Positions 1 through 13,004 of a DNA stretch of 64,000 nt are shown here, piece after piece. The DNA is from Cryptomeria japonica (taxonomy: Eukaryota > Streptophyta > Pinopsida > Cupressales > Cupressaceae). Numbering within the stretch: position 1 is the stretch's first letter; the number at the start of each line of letters is the position of its first letter. The stretch is from assembly GCF_030272615.1 (NCBI RefSeq), contig NC_081412.1:549354488-549418487 (forward strand). Direction: 5' to 3'. The position numbers were made by a program, and so were the translations under genes. The notes beneath the pieces were generated by a model. That model ran no database searches. It saw nothing but the letters and a program-made list of their open reading frames with translations, and had not been told where the DNA came from.

Positions 1-411
1 CTCAAAACAATAGATCAGAAAGTCAGATCTAAATGTTGATGGGAATACTCCTCCACCAGAAGAACAGAGTAACACTCCACCGACAGGAGACTCTTCATCT
101 AACTGAAGAAAAATCCTTTGGGGGTTTAGCAAAAAAATTAAAAACATGCTATTATTCCCTCGGTTGATGGTGAGAAGTTGAAATTACTTCCATACCGGTA
201 GATGAGTTAAGTTGTAACTTAACCGGCAAGCATTAAATGTGGTAGTTGGAGAAAATAACTGTATAAAGTGAATGTTTTGGCTCCTTTTTCATTCACCGAG
301 CATTCAAATCTTTGAGAGTGTGAAAATTCCCAAATGAAGGCATTCTAAGAGAAGAAGTGAAGCAATCCATCAAATCATTCATCCTTAAGGCAGATTGAGG
401 TATTTATAGCT

Positions 412-3400
412 ATGGCATCTTCATCCACTCCTGAATTTATTGCAAATCCTACTATTGTTGAAATTGTTAAATGCCCTAGACCTGTATTCCAACTAGTTCC
501 TGAAATTGCAAAGAAAGATGATAGCTGAAGACCCTAGGATGTCTATGCATTGTCATATTGAAGAATTAGGTGATGATGAGATTAAGAACATGTTTAAAAC
601 CATGATTTGTGATGAATCTGGAAATGTCAAGCCTGAACACAAAATAGTACAAACCCTAGGTTTTACTAAAATTCTTAGTATCCTGGATTTTCCCAAGGAT
701 ATCATAAGGATTGTGTTAAGAAGAGTACATGGTGAATTTTTCTAGTTGGACTCAATTCATAAAATTTAAAAAGAAGCCATAAAAGCTATAACAGGGTTAC
801 CCTCCATCGGTAATAGACCAAACAAAACAAAGAAGGTCTCAAATGACACAGTGATAAACCTAACTGGTGCAACATTTGATAACAGATCTCTAAGGGTAAA
901 CGATGTGAAGAATATAAATGTCAAATTTATCAGTATGATCTTAGGTTATAAGGCTACACATGCAAATAAGTTGAACTCAGTTTCTAGCCTATGTATCAAG
1001 AGTGCCTATGATATGGTCAATGATAATGCAAGGATAGATATATGTGAATGGCTTAAAGATGAGTTGATAGACAATTTGGGTAAGATCAAAAGAGATAAGA
1101 AAGGAACTTTCAAATTTGAAAACTTACTTGTTTGTTAGATGTTGTACATAACCAAACAAGTGCCCGGTTTTGATGCTAGAGATTTTTGTTTTGACATACC
1201 GGTAGGAAACCAACTAACAGATCTATTGAACAATATGGGAGAGAATCGAGAGAAAAACATAAATGAACATTTTCAAGCATTAAAGGCTCGAATGAAGACT
1301 AGAGTAAGATTGTCACAAGCTATTGTGGATAAGTATCAGAAAGAAATCTGTTTTGTGATCAAGAAAGATGAAATCTGGATGGAGGCAGTTATCCCTAGAA
1401 CTATTTGGGTAACTGAAATGGGCTATGAAATAGATGACAACATCATAGAAACATATGCAAAAGCCCTCCTTGAAGCTCCAAAGGAACCAGAAGAAAAAGT
1501 TTTTGGAAATGCTAAAACAATAGAAAGTGCAATTCAATCTAGAAAAAGATTTAAGAAGGTTGAAGCAACCGTAAGGAAAGGAACCCGGTAGGCAAAGGCT
1601 ATCAAGTAAGATGTTCTGAAACAAACTGGTATAGCTGAAAGTGAGTTGGAAGCACTTCAACCAGAAACTCATCTTTCACCGGTTGGAACTTCTTCTGAGA
1701 GTGATATACTGGCAGAATTTAAAAGGGTTGAAAGGAAAAGAAAACCCTCACCGACACCCTCTCCTACACCTAAAAGGATAAGAACAAAGCAACAGGCAGT
1801 AAGGCCTCCGGTGAAGAAAATGACTCCTAAGAAGAAGAAGGTGAAACAGACTATTACTCCTCTAGACAAACTTCTTAACGAAATAACAAAAGATGGTAAG
1901 TTGAAAAACATCAACAAAATATACAACACACTATCAGTAGATGACAAGGAAAGTATAGATAATAGTGTAATTTTACACTTAGATATATACAAGAAATTCT
2001 TAATGGAAGTTGTCAATGAAATTCCAAATGACCTATATAGGATATTAGAAGCTAGAAGATTAGCTATTGTTGAACTGGATAAAAAGATTAAGATTGAAAA
2101 ATTACTGCCAGTGCATCTAGCTAACTCACTTGATGAAATAGACAAATTAATCAGTGAGGCTAACCGGATAGTATTTTCTACTACTCATTGGCATGTAGCA
2201 CTAATGGCTGGCAGAGTAAATGAAGTATCTGAGGAAACAATAGATGGATGGGATATATTCTTTGTGGAAAAAGAAAAAGAGGAAGAATTACTTAGACCTA
2301 AAACTATCAAAGTTTATCAAAAGGACAGAGATAAGGGGAAAGGTAAGGTAGGTGGACCACCAAGCCTAAAAATAACTAATAATTTGCCCCCACCTCTTTC
2401 AGATACTCCACCGGTAGACATTATTAACAGGCAATCGGCCACAAAGAGTATGAAAACTCTGGTAGAGGATACAAATCCTGATTCTAAGATTTTGCATACA
2501 ATAAATATAGACACACGGGAAGTTAATGTTGTGGTTGATAGAGAAACCACTGAGGATAAGGAGAAAAATGTGACTACTGAGTCACCGGTTGTAGAGGTTG
2601 ATTTGAACACGTGAAAACCTACACAAGTAGAGAAACCATCAGTGGATGCCACTAAGGAACCATTAGATACAACAGAAAAACCATCTAAAGAATCGGCAAA
2701 AGAGAGTCCTGAGGTACAAACAGAGATCACATCTGAGAAACTGACAAAGATACAGATAGAGATACTAAAATAGGTATAGGTTGAAGCATAGGTTCAGACA
2801 GAGACAGTGCCACCAGCCCAAACTGAAAAGCACAAACCTTTGTTTGTAGAAATGCAAACACAAAAAAACCTACCAAAGATCAAATCAAGCAAGGTAATTT
2901 CCACAACTGATAGGATGGCTATTGTAAAGACTGTTGGACAAACATCTGGTATAGCTATGGCAGAGTTCAAACCTACTAATGTAACAGAGGTCATGTTAGA
3001 TTCAATAAAGAAGATCACGGAATGCAATGCACAAGCCTATAAGGCTATTGATGATACAATACCAATTCTTAAACTGATTGCACCAAAGTGCACACTTGAT
3101 AATAAGGATTCTTTGGGACAACTAGACACATTGTCAAAGTTCATCACCAGTAAATTATTGACTATTGATCAAATAAATGAGGTTACATTTAAGGAAAGGA
3201 TGATAAAGGAAAAAGAGAAAATCCTTGAGGATATTGTAAATAAGAACAAGGAGAAAATGGATACCCTTTTACCGAAACTTGGAGAAATAATTCTTGACTT
3301 CAAGAAACTGTACCTTGACACTTGTAAAACAAATACTTTGACAGAGGATCTTGATAAAGAGATCGGCAAAGCACAAGAGAAGATAAACAATATTGCTGAC

Positions 3401-3805
3401 AATCTGATAGGTGCATTAGATTCATTTTTGGAGTTAGAGAAGAAAATTGCAGAGCAAGAAAAGAAAATCAAGAAACTAGAGAACGACAAACAAGGAATTA
3501 AGGACAAGGCAAAGGACATGAAATACAGACAGTCCAAAACTAAAATACCTTATTTCCTTGAGAAAAGAAATATCTGAGGCTCTGGTTCCCAGATTGAAGA
3601 CACTGGAAGAGAAAATGCACATACTCATTGGTACAGTGTAGAGAATACAAGAGGCAATAGAAGATAGCAAAACATTTAGCAATGATGTAAATTTGATCTT
3701 GACAGATATATTTCAGATTGTACCCAACCTGTTACAAGAATCCCGGTAGGACTCCACTGACTCCGAACGAAAACCTTTGTCATTGATGTCAAAGGGGGAG
3801 TAGTA
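412..3805 (+). pseudogene. Extra ORF of element A (env-like or gag-like, coiled coil), disrupted
   Basis: A roughly 1,100-residue reading frame starting at ATG 412 (MASSSTPEF). A frameshift near 500 moves it to frame 2, which then runs to 3577 interrupted only by stops near 743, 764, 1136, 1589, 1607, 2612, 2771, 2777 and 2789. A second shift near 3550 continues it to about 3800. Visible parts are an ITGLPSIGNRP segment near 800, a compact domain to about 1590, a basic proline-rich stretch (SPTPSPTPKRIR) near 1750, an acidic Thr/Glu-rich region, and a Lys/Glu-rich coiled coil at about 3170-3540. It lies just before the PPT and LTR, where SIRE-type elements carry an env-like ORF with a C-terminal coiled coil. 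I see no clear signal peptide or membrane segment, so it could also be a gag-like protein. Several stops read as CAG to TAG. Confidence 0.6.
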
Positions 3806-3949
3806 GGATGAGAAAAATGGTTAGAGGAAAGGACATCATCTGCTCAGGGGGAGCATACATTTTTTTTGGCAAGACAATTTTGGCAGACTAATTTTTTGGA
3901 CACTTTTGATTTTTCTCATGAGTGTTGCCATTAATGCCAAAGGGGGAGA
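3791..3949 (+). promoter_or_regulatory. Polypurine tract of element A with two upstream look-alikes
   Basis: Three purine runs, AAAGGGGGAG at 3791-3800, AGGGGGAG at 3846-3853 and AAAGGGGGAGA at 3939-3949. The last ends one base before the LTR and should be the true plus-strand primer. Repeated PPT-like tracts upstream of the real one are a feature of SIRE-type copia elements. Element B shows the same arrangement at 7909-7916 and 8083-8093. Confidence 0.7.
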
Positions 3950-3950
3950 T

Positions 3951-4752
3951 TGTTGGCAAATGGACACTCCAATGAGAAATTGTAAGTGATTGAAGGTTTT
4001 ATCATTGATGAAAACCTTGCAATCATATGACACCGACAAGACAAAGATATCGACACTAGCATTAACAGACTCTACACCGGCATATAGAACACCGGCAGTG
4101 AAAGGAAGGATACCAGCACCTTGGCCGACTTCAATTTTGTTTGAAATGTATTTTGTAATTAATTGTAAAATCATTACAAGTCGACATGGTGAGTTGTAAT
4201 ATGACTCATATATGTATGAGATCATTTTGTAATAGGAAATGTATAGGTAGAAAAAAATGTGATAGGATGAGAAATAAGCAGACCTAATATGGGAAATATT
4301 GGTTAAGGATTTATGTTGTAGTAGAGCTTAAACCGGTACTGAATCTGGCATAGCAGATGCTAATCTGAAGTAGTACAAGACATTGGATTAGTATAATCCA
4401 TTTTTGTAAGTCAGTGTGACTTCCTTTGTATTTGAGTAGTGAGCTCTAGGAACTTGGCCTTCCTGCATGTGCAGGCCCCTAATGTAAGAGTAATATTCCC
4501 TTATTGGCCAGTAAGCGAATATTGTGGGTCACAAATCCCACCAAGGTTTTTCCCACACCGGGTTTCCTTATTAAAATACTGTGTTATGGTGTGCTTCTCA
4601 TGTTGTTGTTATTATTCTTAGTTACTGCATTATTTCTGGTTTAGCGGTACACAATTTTGATATGCTTTTCATGTTTTAAGTCAAGTAAATTTATATACCG
4701 GTTAGATACTAATTCACTGCCCCCCCTCTTAGTATCTTTGGGAATCCTAACA
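3951..4752 (+). repeat. 3' LTR of element A
   Basis: 802 bp beginning TGTTGGCAAATG and ending GGGAATCCTAACA. It is preceded by a PPT, contains several CCGGT motifs, and has a C-run with CTCTTAG near the end, as in related copia LTRs. The terminal inverted match is TGTTGG against TGTTAGG. Confidence 0.85.
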
Positions 4753-7700
4753 CTTGTCTCCCACTTTGATAATTATAATGAGTGGATTATTGATAGTGGT
4801 TGTTCTCACCACATGACTAGTGACTGGAGAAAGTTTCTGTCTCTGGAAGAGTATGATGGAGGTGTAGTCCGATTTGGTAATGATGTACCTTGTATGGTAA
4901 AAGGCAAAGGGTCCATCTCTCTAAATGGAAAAAGAAGTGTTGATAATGTGTATTGGGTAGAAGGTCTTAGGCATAACCTTTTGAGTGTTGCTCAGTTGAA
5001 TGATAAAGGATTCACTCTAGAATTCAAAGATGTATGCAAAATAAAAGGAAAGAGTGGTGAACTGATGGCCACCGGTATGTAGACCAAAGGTAACTTATTT
5101 TAGTTAAATACAAATATCAGTCAATGTCTAATGGCTAATTTTCATGAAAGTTAGATATTGCATAGGAGACTCTGCCATGTAAATTTTGATAATATTGTGA
5201 AGGCCAGTAAGATCAAGGCAGTTAGAGGATTGCCTGTGCTGAACAAACTAGAGGATCCTTTGTGCAGAGAATGTCAACTAGGGAAAATGTCTTCCTCAAC
5301 CTTCAAAGGTAAATCTTTCATAGCAGATAATTTACTTGATCTTGTGCATACTGATTTGTGTGGTCTTATGAAAACTAGGAGTGTTCAGGGAGATAGGTAC
5401 TTTATGATTCTTACTGATGATTGCTCAAGAATGATGTGGGTCACATTTTTGAAAGACAAGTTTGAATATTTTGGAAAGTTTAAAGCCTTCAGAGCACTAG
5501 TTGAAAAAGAAAGTGGTAAGAGAATCAAATGCCTTAGAACTAACCAAGGAGGTGAGTTCACTTCTAGTGAGTTCAATAAGTACTATGAAGAAAATGGCAT
5601 CAAGAGGCAACTATCTGCCCCTCAGACTCCACAACAGAATGGCCTAGCAAAAAGGAACAACCGGACTATAGTTGAAGCAGCCAAAATGATGTTGATTCAA
5701 GGGAAGGTTGCTCACACTTTTTGGAGAGAAGTAGTGAGCACTGCAGTCTACACTACGAACCGGGTACTTATCAAGAAAGGTAAGGATAAAACTCCTTATG
5801 AGTATTGGAACAGTAAGACTCCTGTAGTAAGCTACTTTAGAGTGTTTGGTAGCAAGTGTTATATCAAGAGGACTAAACACCAGAGCAAGTTTGATGCAAA
5901 ATGTGATGAGGGAATATTCCTAGGGTATTCCACCAAGAGAAAAGCTCTCAAGTGTTTTAACAATAGGACTCAGAGAATTGTTGAAAGTATCAATGTCAGA
6001 GCTGATGAAACCTCTGAGAAACCTAAGGAAACCGGCAGTGAGCGAGCGGTAGATGAACTGATTGTAACCTTCTGGGAACCAGTTGCAAAACAACCAAGTA
6101 CCAGTAACAGTGCTCCTACACCAGTAGTTGTTGATGAAGATGAGGATGAAGAAGAAAAGCAAGAAGAATCAATTAAGATCATTCCTAGGTATGTAAAGCT
6201 ACATCATGATCCAAAGCAGATCATAGGAGATAAGGATGCAGGAATTCTTACAAGAAGAAAGTTTAGAGAAAATGCTTGCATGATTTCTGAATTTGAGCCT
6301 AAAACATTTAAAGAGGCACACAAAGATGAAGACTAGATTAAGGCTATGGAAGAGGAACTTGGCCAGATAGAAAAGAATGGTACATGGTCTTTGGTACCCA
6401 AACCTGAGCACAAAAATGTTATTGGTACCAAATGGGTTCTTAGAAACAAGTTGAATGAAGATGGCACAGTGGTAAGAAACAAAGCAAGATTGGTATGTAA
6501 GGGATATGCTCAAGAAGAAGGAGAAGACTATGGAGAAACCTTTGCTCTAGTAGCTAGATTGGAAGGAGTTCGAATGCTTCTTGCATATGCAGCCTTCAAG
6601 GGATTCAAAGTGTATCATATGGATGTAAAATCTGCATTGTTGAATGGAATACTTGAAGAGGAAGTGTATATAGAGCAACCAAATGGGTTTGCCCTATCAG
6701 AAGACAGTGATATGGTGTGTAGGCTACATAAATCATTGTATGGATTAAAGCAGACACCTAGAGCATGGTATGAATGTTTACACTCCCATCTTGTGAAGAA
6801 TGGATTTAAAAGAACAAGTGAAGATAGAAATATCTATCTAAAGTTAGAAGGAGATCAGATTTTGATCTGTGAAGTGTTTGTTGATGACATAATTTTTGGT
6901 GGAGATGACAAGATGAGCCATGCATTTGCAGATGAGATGAAGAAGGAATTTGAGATGTCACTAATTGGAGAGATTAAGTTCTTCATTGGACTATAGATTC
7001 AACAAATTAAAGATGGTATCTTTATCACTCAGTCCAAGTGTGTCAAAGAGGTGTTGAAAACCTTTGGCATGGAAGACAGCAAACCGGTTGGTACACCAAT
7101 GATGACAAGTTGTAAATTGTCAAAACAAGATGACTCAGTGTTGGTGAATGAGAAGGAATACTAGTCAATGATTGGTAAGTTGCACTATGTAGTGCACAGT
7201 AGACCGAACATAGCACATGTAGTGGGCATTGTTGCACATTTTCAGAAAAGTCCAAGAGAATCCCACTTGGTAGCAATCAAGTGGATTCTTAGATATCTAA
7301 AGGGAACTATAGATTATGGATTGTGGTATCCATACAGTAATGATTTCAATCTCAAAGTATTTACAGATGTCGATTGGGCTAGTAATGTGGATGATCGGAA
7401 GAGCACAACCAGTGGTGCATTCTTTCTTGTTGGTAGACTAGTCTCATGGATGAGTAAGAAGTAGACTTGTATCTCTCAGTCTATAGCAGAAGCAGAATAT
7501 GTAGCAGCATTTATGAACTACAGCCAGACAATTTGGATGAAGCATGTATTAAGTGGTTTCAAAGTCCCTGTATCTAAACCAGTGAGTATATTTTGTGACA
7601 ACACAAGTGCAATTGATATTTCCAAGAATCTGGTATTGCATGCTAGAACCAAGCACTTCAAGCTCAAGTATCATTTCTTGAGGGAGAAAGTTCAGAACAA

Positions 7701-7830
7701 AGAGGTTGTAGTGGAACATGTTTCCAATAAGGAGCAGTTAGCAGATATATTCACCAAGCCTCTACCAAAGGCTACATTTACCTATTTAAGAGGTGAATTA
7801 GGGGTGTTGCCCCTTCAAGAGGTGAACTAA
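4753..7830 (+). pseudogene. Copia pol polyprotein of element B, one frame with seven TAG stops
   Basis: A single frame from 4753 to the TAA at 7828-7830 with no frameshift, broken by TAG at 5080, 5101, 5152, 6334, 6994, 7162 and 7462. Domains in order: protease motif WIIDSGCSHHMT near 4783; GAG-pre-integrase HRRLCHVN near 5161 with CRECQLGK; integrase from about 5340; RT with VFVDDIIFGG near 6880; RNase H with FTDVDWAS near 7360; and a C-terminal DIFTKPLP motif. The integrase has lost two of its three acidic residues: LRTNQGGEF has N where D is expected, and QQNGLAKRNN has K where E is expected. Both fit single G to A changes. Protein homologs usually show Q or W at most of the stop positions, so the stops fit CAG or TGG to TAG transitions. 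Certainly non-functional in this copy. Confidence 0.95.
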
Positions 7831-8094
7831 AGGTATGTGCTCTACATCATTCAGGTATTGCATTGTCAAATCTTTTCAAGATTGGTGTGTTGAAGGATGC
7901 TACTCCTCAGGGGGAGCAGCAAAATGGAACATGGATGTATGTGCCTCCACTTTGGCATTGTTATCAAAGGCAGAGAAGATGTGAAGCAGAGAAGATATCT
8001 GCAGTTTTGAAGATATAATATGGAAGAGATTGGGGAGAAGATGTGAAATGGAGAGATATCTTTGTATATTGCCATCAAGGCCAAAGGGGGAGAT
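7831..8094 (+). promoter_or_regulatory. 3' untranslated leader and PPT of element B
   Basis: The stretch between the pol stop and the LTR holds AGGGGGAG at 7909-7916 and the PPT AAAGGGGGAGA at 8083-8093, directly before TGTTGG. No ORF. Confidence 0.75.
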
Positions 8095-9590
8095 TGTTGG
8101 CATAGGTGCAGAGTCTGCTGACATGATGATATTGTATGTTGTCAGTGATGTCAATATGCTGAAGTATGAATTGGTATATTGAAGAAAGTAAACTCGCAAG
8201 AGAACCGGTATGATGGTATGAAGTGAACCAATATATGCGAAAAGGTGAACCGGTATGTTGGAATGTGAACTAGTATATGCAAAGTTTGTATCAGGGTTTC
8301 ATTTGATATGACTATCGATTGGTAGTCTTGGCTTCAGGGTTTTTGGTTGATGCATTCCAAGTCTGTGTGATTCGACCGATGACATCCTATGATGGGTTAG
8401 CATTGAAATGAAGATTAGATCATGATGCCATGTCAGCCTTGTGCACATGAAGGTTTTCCTTGAGGATATTGCATGAAGAAGATTGATTCTATCTACCTCA
8501 GGAATGTGCGAAGTTTCAATAAACAGTGGAGAACATGTGATGGTTTATCAGCTTCCAGAAGCGGCAAAAAACAAACGATGTAGAACATCTTGAGATTTGT
8601 TCAAGACTGTTTTACCCTATGCAATATGATTGAACTGTCGAGATTGGACTGACTGTATTGTTAACCTAGATGCTTAGGGTTTTAGGTTTTGGCTACCGAC
8701 CTAATTGTTGTCTATAAGGTCAATGATGGTTCTCATTTGAGATTGTTGGGAAATGTTGTGTGGGTATCCAAGTGAAGAGATACTTGATTCTTGCTAGACT
8801 GATGCAATGAGTAGAGATCTGTAGATTGTGGTTACAGATGTAAAGGAACTAAAGTGGATCTGCCTTGGCATTAGGTGTTGTTATCAGATCAATGTATTAC
8901 CTATTGACTTCTAACCATTTCAGCAGTTGGAAATTCCCTTCATCAGGTAGCTTTAACAGGCTTTTTGTAAATCCTTTAACAGGGTGACTCAAAATCATTA
9001 AGTTCTTTAAATCCTCTGACAAGGTTTAACCTTTAATAAGGTTTTAACCTCTAACCAGGTATTTAGCCATCCCTTAACCGGGTGATCCCTAGTAGGATCA
9101 GTTCCTAGGAGAACCTGTTGTAAAGTCCTTAATAGGACTAGGCTCCTAACAGAGCGAACTTCAAAAGAGTTCAAGAACAACTTGTGGGTATTCATCTCCA
9201 CTGTGGTTTTTCCCAGTTGGGTTTCCACATGAAAAATAAGTGTGTCATGTGTGATTCTTTTTCGTGTGATGATTAGTGTTTTCTGTTAATCGGTAAAGCA
9301 TGTTGATCTAGTGGTCATTATATTTCTGATGATGTACTACTTATTTAAGCATATGGGTGAAGTGGAAATGAGATATTAGGTTTTTTCATGATCTAGATGT
9401 TACCAGTTTATGTCTTTCAAAGTCTCACTATGTTTTATCGGTAGTGCCCTGATTTAGATCAATGATACTATTTACCAGTTAGTGCAGTCTTTGCAGTTTA
9501 AGTGTTTTAAGGAATTTTTAGTCTATACTGATTCACCCCTCCCCCCTCTCTATATCTATTGAGTATTTACTATTCATCATTATTCATCAG
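8095..9590 (+). repeat. 3' LTR of element B
   Basis: Starts TGTTGGCATAGG at 8095 after the PPT. It contains scattered CCGGT motifs and, near its end, the GATTCACCCCT and C-run signature (about 9527-9550) seen in the other copia LTRs here. Between about 8935 and 9130 a short degenerate motif like CTTTAACAGGG recurs. The right edge is placed at roughly 9590 and is uncertain. Confidence 0.65.
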
Positions 9591-11398
9591 TATCTATTTT
9601 TGGGTTGACTGTTGGATCGGTAAGAGTCTGTTGGCCTCTTGATAAAAATTGGCTCAAATTATGTGTTTGTAATCAATTTGGCTTGCAGGTTCCCTCAAAG
9701 GTGATTGTTGAAGGTTTTTCCAATTTTTTAGGTAATTTTTCTTTGATTTCTTTCCTACTCTATGCTTCATACCAACCCTGAGATCTTCCTACCATGTTAG
9801 TTCTTATTTTCATTCATACTTGCTCTCAAGACTCACAAAAGTGCAACTTTGCTTCTTAGCTCCAAACACCAAAATCTCTCACCAAGAGTTGAAGGAGGTC
9901 TAGGACATTGTCTAATATCCTATTAGGCTCATTTCAACTTGGTTTGGTGAACTATTCAATTGTCTTCTTACCCGATTTGAAGAAAAGCTCAAAACAAGGC
10001 TACAACGAAAGAGCCCCAATTAGCCCTCCAAAACTGCTCAAATGCTTATAACTCCACAAACTGCCAAAACACTTCATGAAACACTTTCATATCTGGATAC
10101 CCTTTATGGATTTATTTCAATTTTTTCTATGAGGAGGTCTGAAAAGACCATAAAATTGTTGTCCTATAAATGTGCCTAAAAACAAGGGTTTTCAAGGGTT
10201 TTGAGTCTTCAAACACCTTATCACCATTCCAAACTCTTCTTAAAACCACCAAATATTTTGATAAGGTCTGTACCATCATTATAAATCCTTCCAACTTCTT
10301 TCCCTGAAAGCATAAAGACAAACACTTGACGTGCAACCAAGTTTCAAGAGGAAAAGTGCTCAAAAACCATTCTATTCAACACTTTGGCTACTCAAAATGC
10401 ATTTCCAACAAACTATTCATTAAATCATCCTCCCATATGGTCTAAAATCTCTTTCCAAACTTCATTCCACCTTAGGAAACCAAAAATGAGATCCACTTGG
10501 TGGGGGTTTGCAAAGAAGCTTTGTTTTACACCATGAAAATTCACTAGTCGGGCTATTGGAGCTCACCTAGTAAGCAACAAAAACCATTTTCTTTGTCATT
10601 TCCTCCAAATAAAAACTTGTATAAACAATAAGGCTATGTACAAAAACTTGACTCTCAAAGGCCATGGAGAAAGAGCCAAAGAAAATCAAGTTGCTTCCAT
10701 TGTTGAAGCCAAAACCTTACTCAACCAAGAACAAGGGTAAAACAAACTAATTTTGATACAATGTTAAAAATTCACACCAGCACAAAAACCCACGTGAGAA
10801 ATATTTAACACAACATGGCACAACTTCCCAAATGAAAGCAATATAGCCAAATGCTTAGGAAGTACGGACTTCTATAGCATATGGAGCAAAAATGCAAGAA
10901 AAGTGACAAAATTCTTAGTTTTTGTATTGAATTCTTCTTATTTTTGAATGCCAACCTGATACAAAGTTGTGTGAGGCTTTAAATATTCACTCACAACCTA
11001 AATCATGCCCAGGTATATACCAATAAACACCTTTTGCCTTATTTTTACAAATGTTCCAAAAATTGTCAAAATGTTGCTTGACAATTTTGACAATTTTTAA
11101 TATAATGAGCATTTTTGACTTGTGAGCCAAATATACTTAACTCTATCATGGGAAATGGTTTACAATAACCACACAAACATTTTTCAATTCCTGACAAGGC
11201 TTTATAAGGCATTTTGACCATTTTTCCACATTTTGCCCATTCTAGGCTTACAAAGCATAAAAGGTCAAAAATTGACCAAAAACTTAAAAAACAACAAAAC
11301 TAAGACACAAAGGACACTTAAACACACAAAACAGCCTTTGGACATACAAAAAGTCCATTATTCATTTGGGACCAACATAGGCCATTTCAAACGAAAAT
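9591..11398. other. No gene recognised
   Basis: About 1.8 kb of AT-rich sequence with only short open frames that resemble nothing I know. It may be old LTR or intergenic repeat, or the eroded upstream part of the LINE that follows. Confidence 0.5.
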
Positions 11399-12754
11399 TT
11401 GATGAAGTGCTCCATGAGCTTCACTGGGTGCTCTTGCACCACCTCCGATCCTTTGCTGGGAGCTTTTAGAGATGTTTGTATTACTTCTTTTGGGTCGATG
11501 GTGGTGGACTATTGGGTTGAATGGAGATGGGTGAATCTCTCTATTATTCACCCATCTCTTGCCCAATTGCAGGTTTCTCTAAACTCCTTTGGATTAGAGA
11601 ATAGTTATGAACATGAATTGATCTGGAGGTTCTCCTCTAGTGGTAAATTTTTTGTTGCTTTTGCAGCCTATTGTGATGATCCTCATGTTAAATGGTGGTC
11701 CAAAGTCTAGATTAAACATTTAATACCTAAGAACAACATGTTTTTTTGGCTTCTCTTTTTGAATAAAATCTTTACCATGGATAATCTTTGTAAGAGGGGC
11801 TTTTCTATACCTAATAGATGTTATTTATGCCTGAAGGAAGCTAAATTTGTTTATCATCTTTTTCTACACTATTCTTATGCGATGGAAGTTTTGAGTCAAG
11901 TTCTTCAAAGATGAAATTTTTTCTAGATCTTTCTTGGGTCAGTTAAGGAGTTTGTTGACCAATGGAGGGTACCTACTAGGAATTATTTATTAAAAACTTT
12001 ATGGTCCTTTGTGTTTCCTCATGTGGCGTGGGGTTTATGGAAGGAGTGAATTAATCAAATCTTCAGGGAGACCTATCTTCAGCCTAAGATTGTTTTCAAG
12101 AAAATTAACTAGGCTACAATTGATAATCTCTCTACTATCAGTTTAAAGTGTAAGACTAGAAATAGAGGTTTTAAAGACTATGAGATTAGGGTTGCCAATG
12201 CTTGGGAAAATATTTATGATATATCTTAGTTTTTCAGGCCCAAATCTAATATTAGAGATAATCTTGGTTCGAGAAAACCTCCTTAGGTTTGGGCCAAAAT
12301 TAATTTTGATGGGGCAGCCAAAGGTAACCTTGGGCCAACAGGATGTGAGGGAGTGTTGTGTGATCACAATGGCAACTTTCTTTCAAAAATGGAACTCCCA
12401 TTGGGAACTCAAACTAACCATCTTGTCGAAGCCATTGGAGCCTACCAAAGCCTCATTCTTGTTAGACAACACAATTTCAAATGTGTTTCACTGGAAGGAG
12501 ACTCAAAAAATATTATAAACTATCTAAGGGGTATTTATAAACCCTCTTGGGATGTTGAAATTTGGATTAAAAGAGCTAGGGATATTACTAAATATTTGAA
12601 CAAATGTTTTATATCCCATATCTATAGGGTGTCTAATGTTGTGGCCAACTAGCTTGCAAATAAAGGGGTTACTAGTAAGAGTCAATTGATTTGGACCAAT
12701 GGACACAAACTGGAGGCTGAACTTTTCATGCTCATCCTTCATGATAGAAGTTGA
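11399..12754 (+). pseudogene. LINE ORF2 C-terminal fragment (zf-RVT and RNase H)
   Basis: The 3' end of a non-LTR retrotransposon ORF2. At about 11620-11890 the translation matches the zinc-binding domain that follows plant LINE reverse transcriptases (WWSKV, a stop, then IKHLIPKNNMFFWLL, PNRCYLCLKEAKFVYHLF). At about 12290-12660 is a plant-type RNase H: INFDGAAKGNLGPTG, NHLVEAIGAY and LEGDSKNII supply the three acidic positions, followed by SHIYRVSNVVAN. The frame shifts several times and has TAG stops (for example the KV-stop-IKHL position, probably TGG before). The endonuclease and RT domains are absent, as expected for 5' truncation or decay. No poly(A) tail or target duplication was found. 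Confidence 0.85.
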
Positions 12755-13004
12755 GGCATCGATATTAATGATAATTTGTGTCATCATGAAGTGCATCTAC
12801 AAAGATCGGCTCCTTTCCTAATTTGGCATGTGGCTAAAAGGAAAAAATAATAAGTCTGGAGTTATTTCACATGCTTTGTGGGTGTATATTGGTATGTTGT
12901 GGGCTATGTTCTTCAGATTGTAAGTTGTGAGTGTTGCTAATTATAGAGAGAAGTTGAGAATGGGGGGCATCAGGAAGAGAACTAAGCCATTGAATTGTGT
13001 ATAG

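Larger units (their letters stand above)
1..4752 (+). mobile_element. Copia-type (SIRE-like) LTR retrotransposon A, 3' part
   Basis: The 3' portion of an LTR retrotransposon that begins before the window. It holds an extra ORF (412 to about 3800), purine tracts, a polypurine tract at 3939-3949 and a 3' LTR at 3951-4752. The LTR begins TGTTGG and ends CCTAACA. Its final base abuts, without spacer, the protease coding sequence of copia element B, so A appears to have inserted into B. The 5-bp target duplication should be CTTGT (4753-4757), but its partner lies outside the window. The LTR ends, the AGGGGGAG tracts and the extra downstream ORF resemble the SIRE/Maximus copia lineage; that assignment is inference because no pol of A is visible. 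Bases 14-106 are open in frame 2 and end in TGA, perhaps the tail of another A protein. Confidence 0.7.
4753..9590 (+). mobile_element. Ty1/copia element B, pol to 3' LTR
   Basis: A copia element whose 5' LTR, gag and N-terminal protease are missing at the left, where element A is inserted. The remaining order is protease end, GAG-pre-integrase, integrase, reverse transcriptase, RNase H, 3' leader with purine tracts, PPT (8083-8093) and 3' LTR from 8095. This domain order is diagnostic of Ty1/copia. The right end is approximate because I could not find a clear CA terminus or target duplication. Confidence 0.85.

Noticed and set aside
4753-7830. TAG read as sense (recoded stop) in copia pol
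   Set aside because: Other elements here use TAG, TAA and TGA as true ends, the integrase catalytic residues are also mutated, and deamination explains the pattern.
9591-11230. A precise right end for the element B LTR
   Set aside because: No CA terminus with a matching duplication was found, and the 5' flank of B is outside the window.
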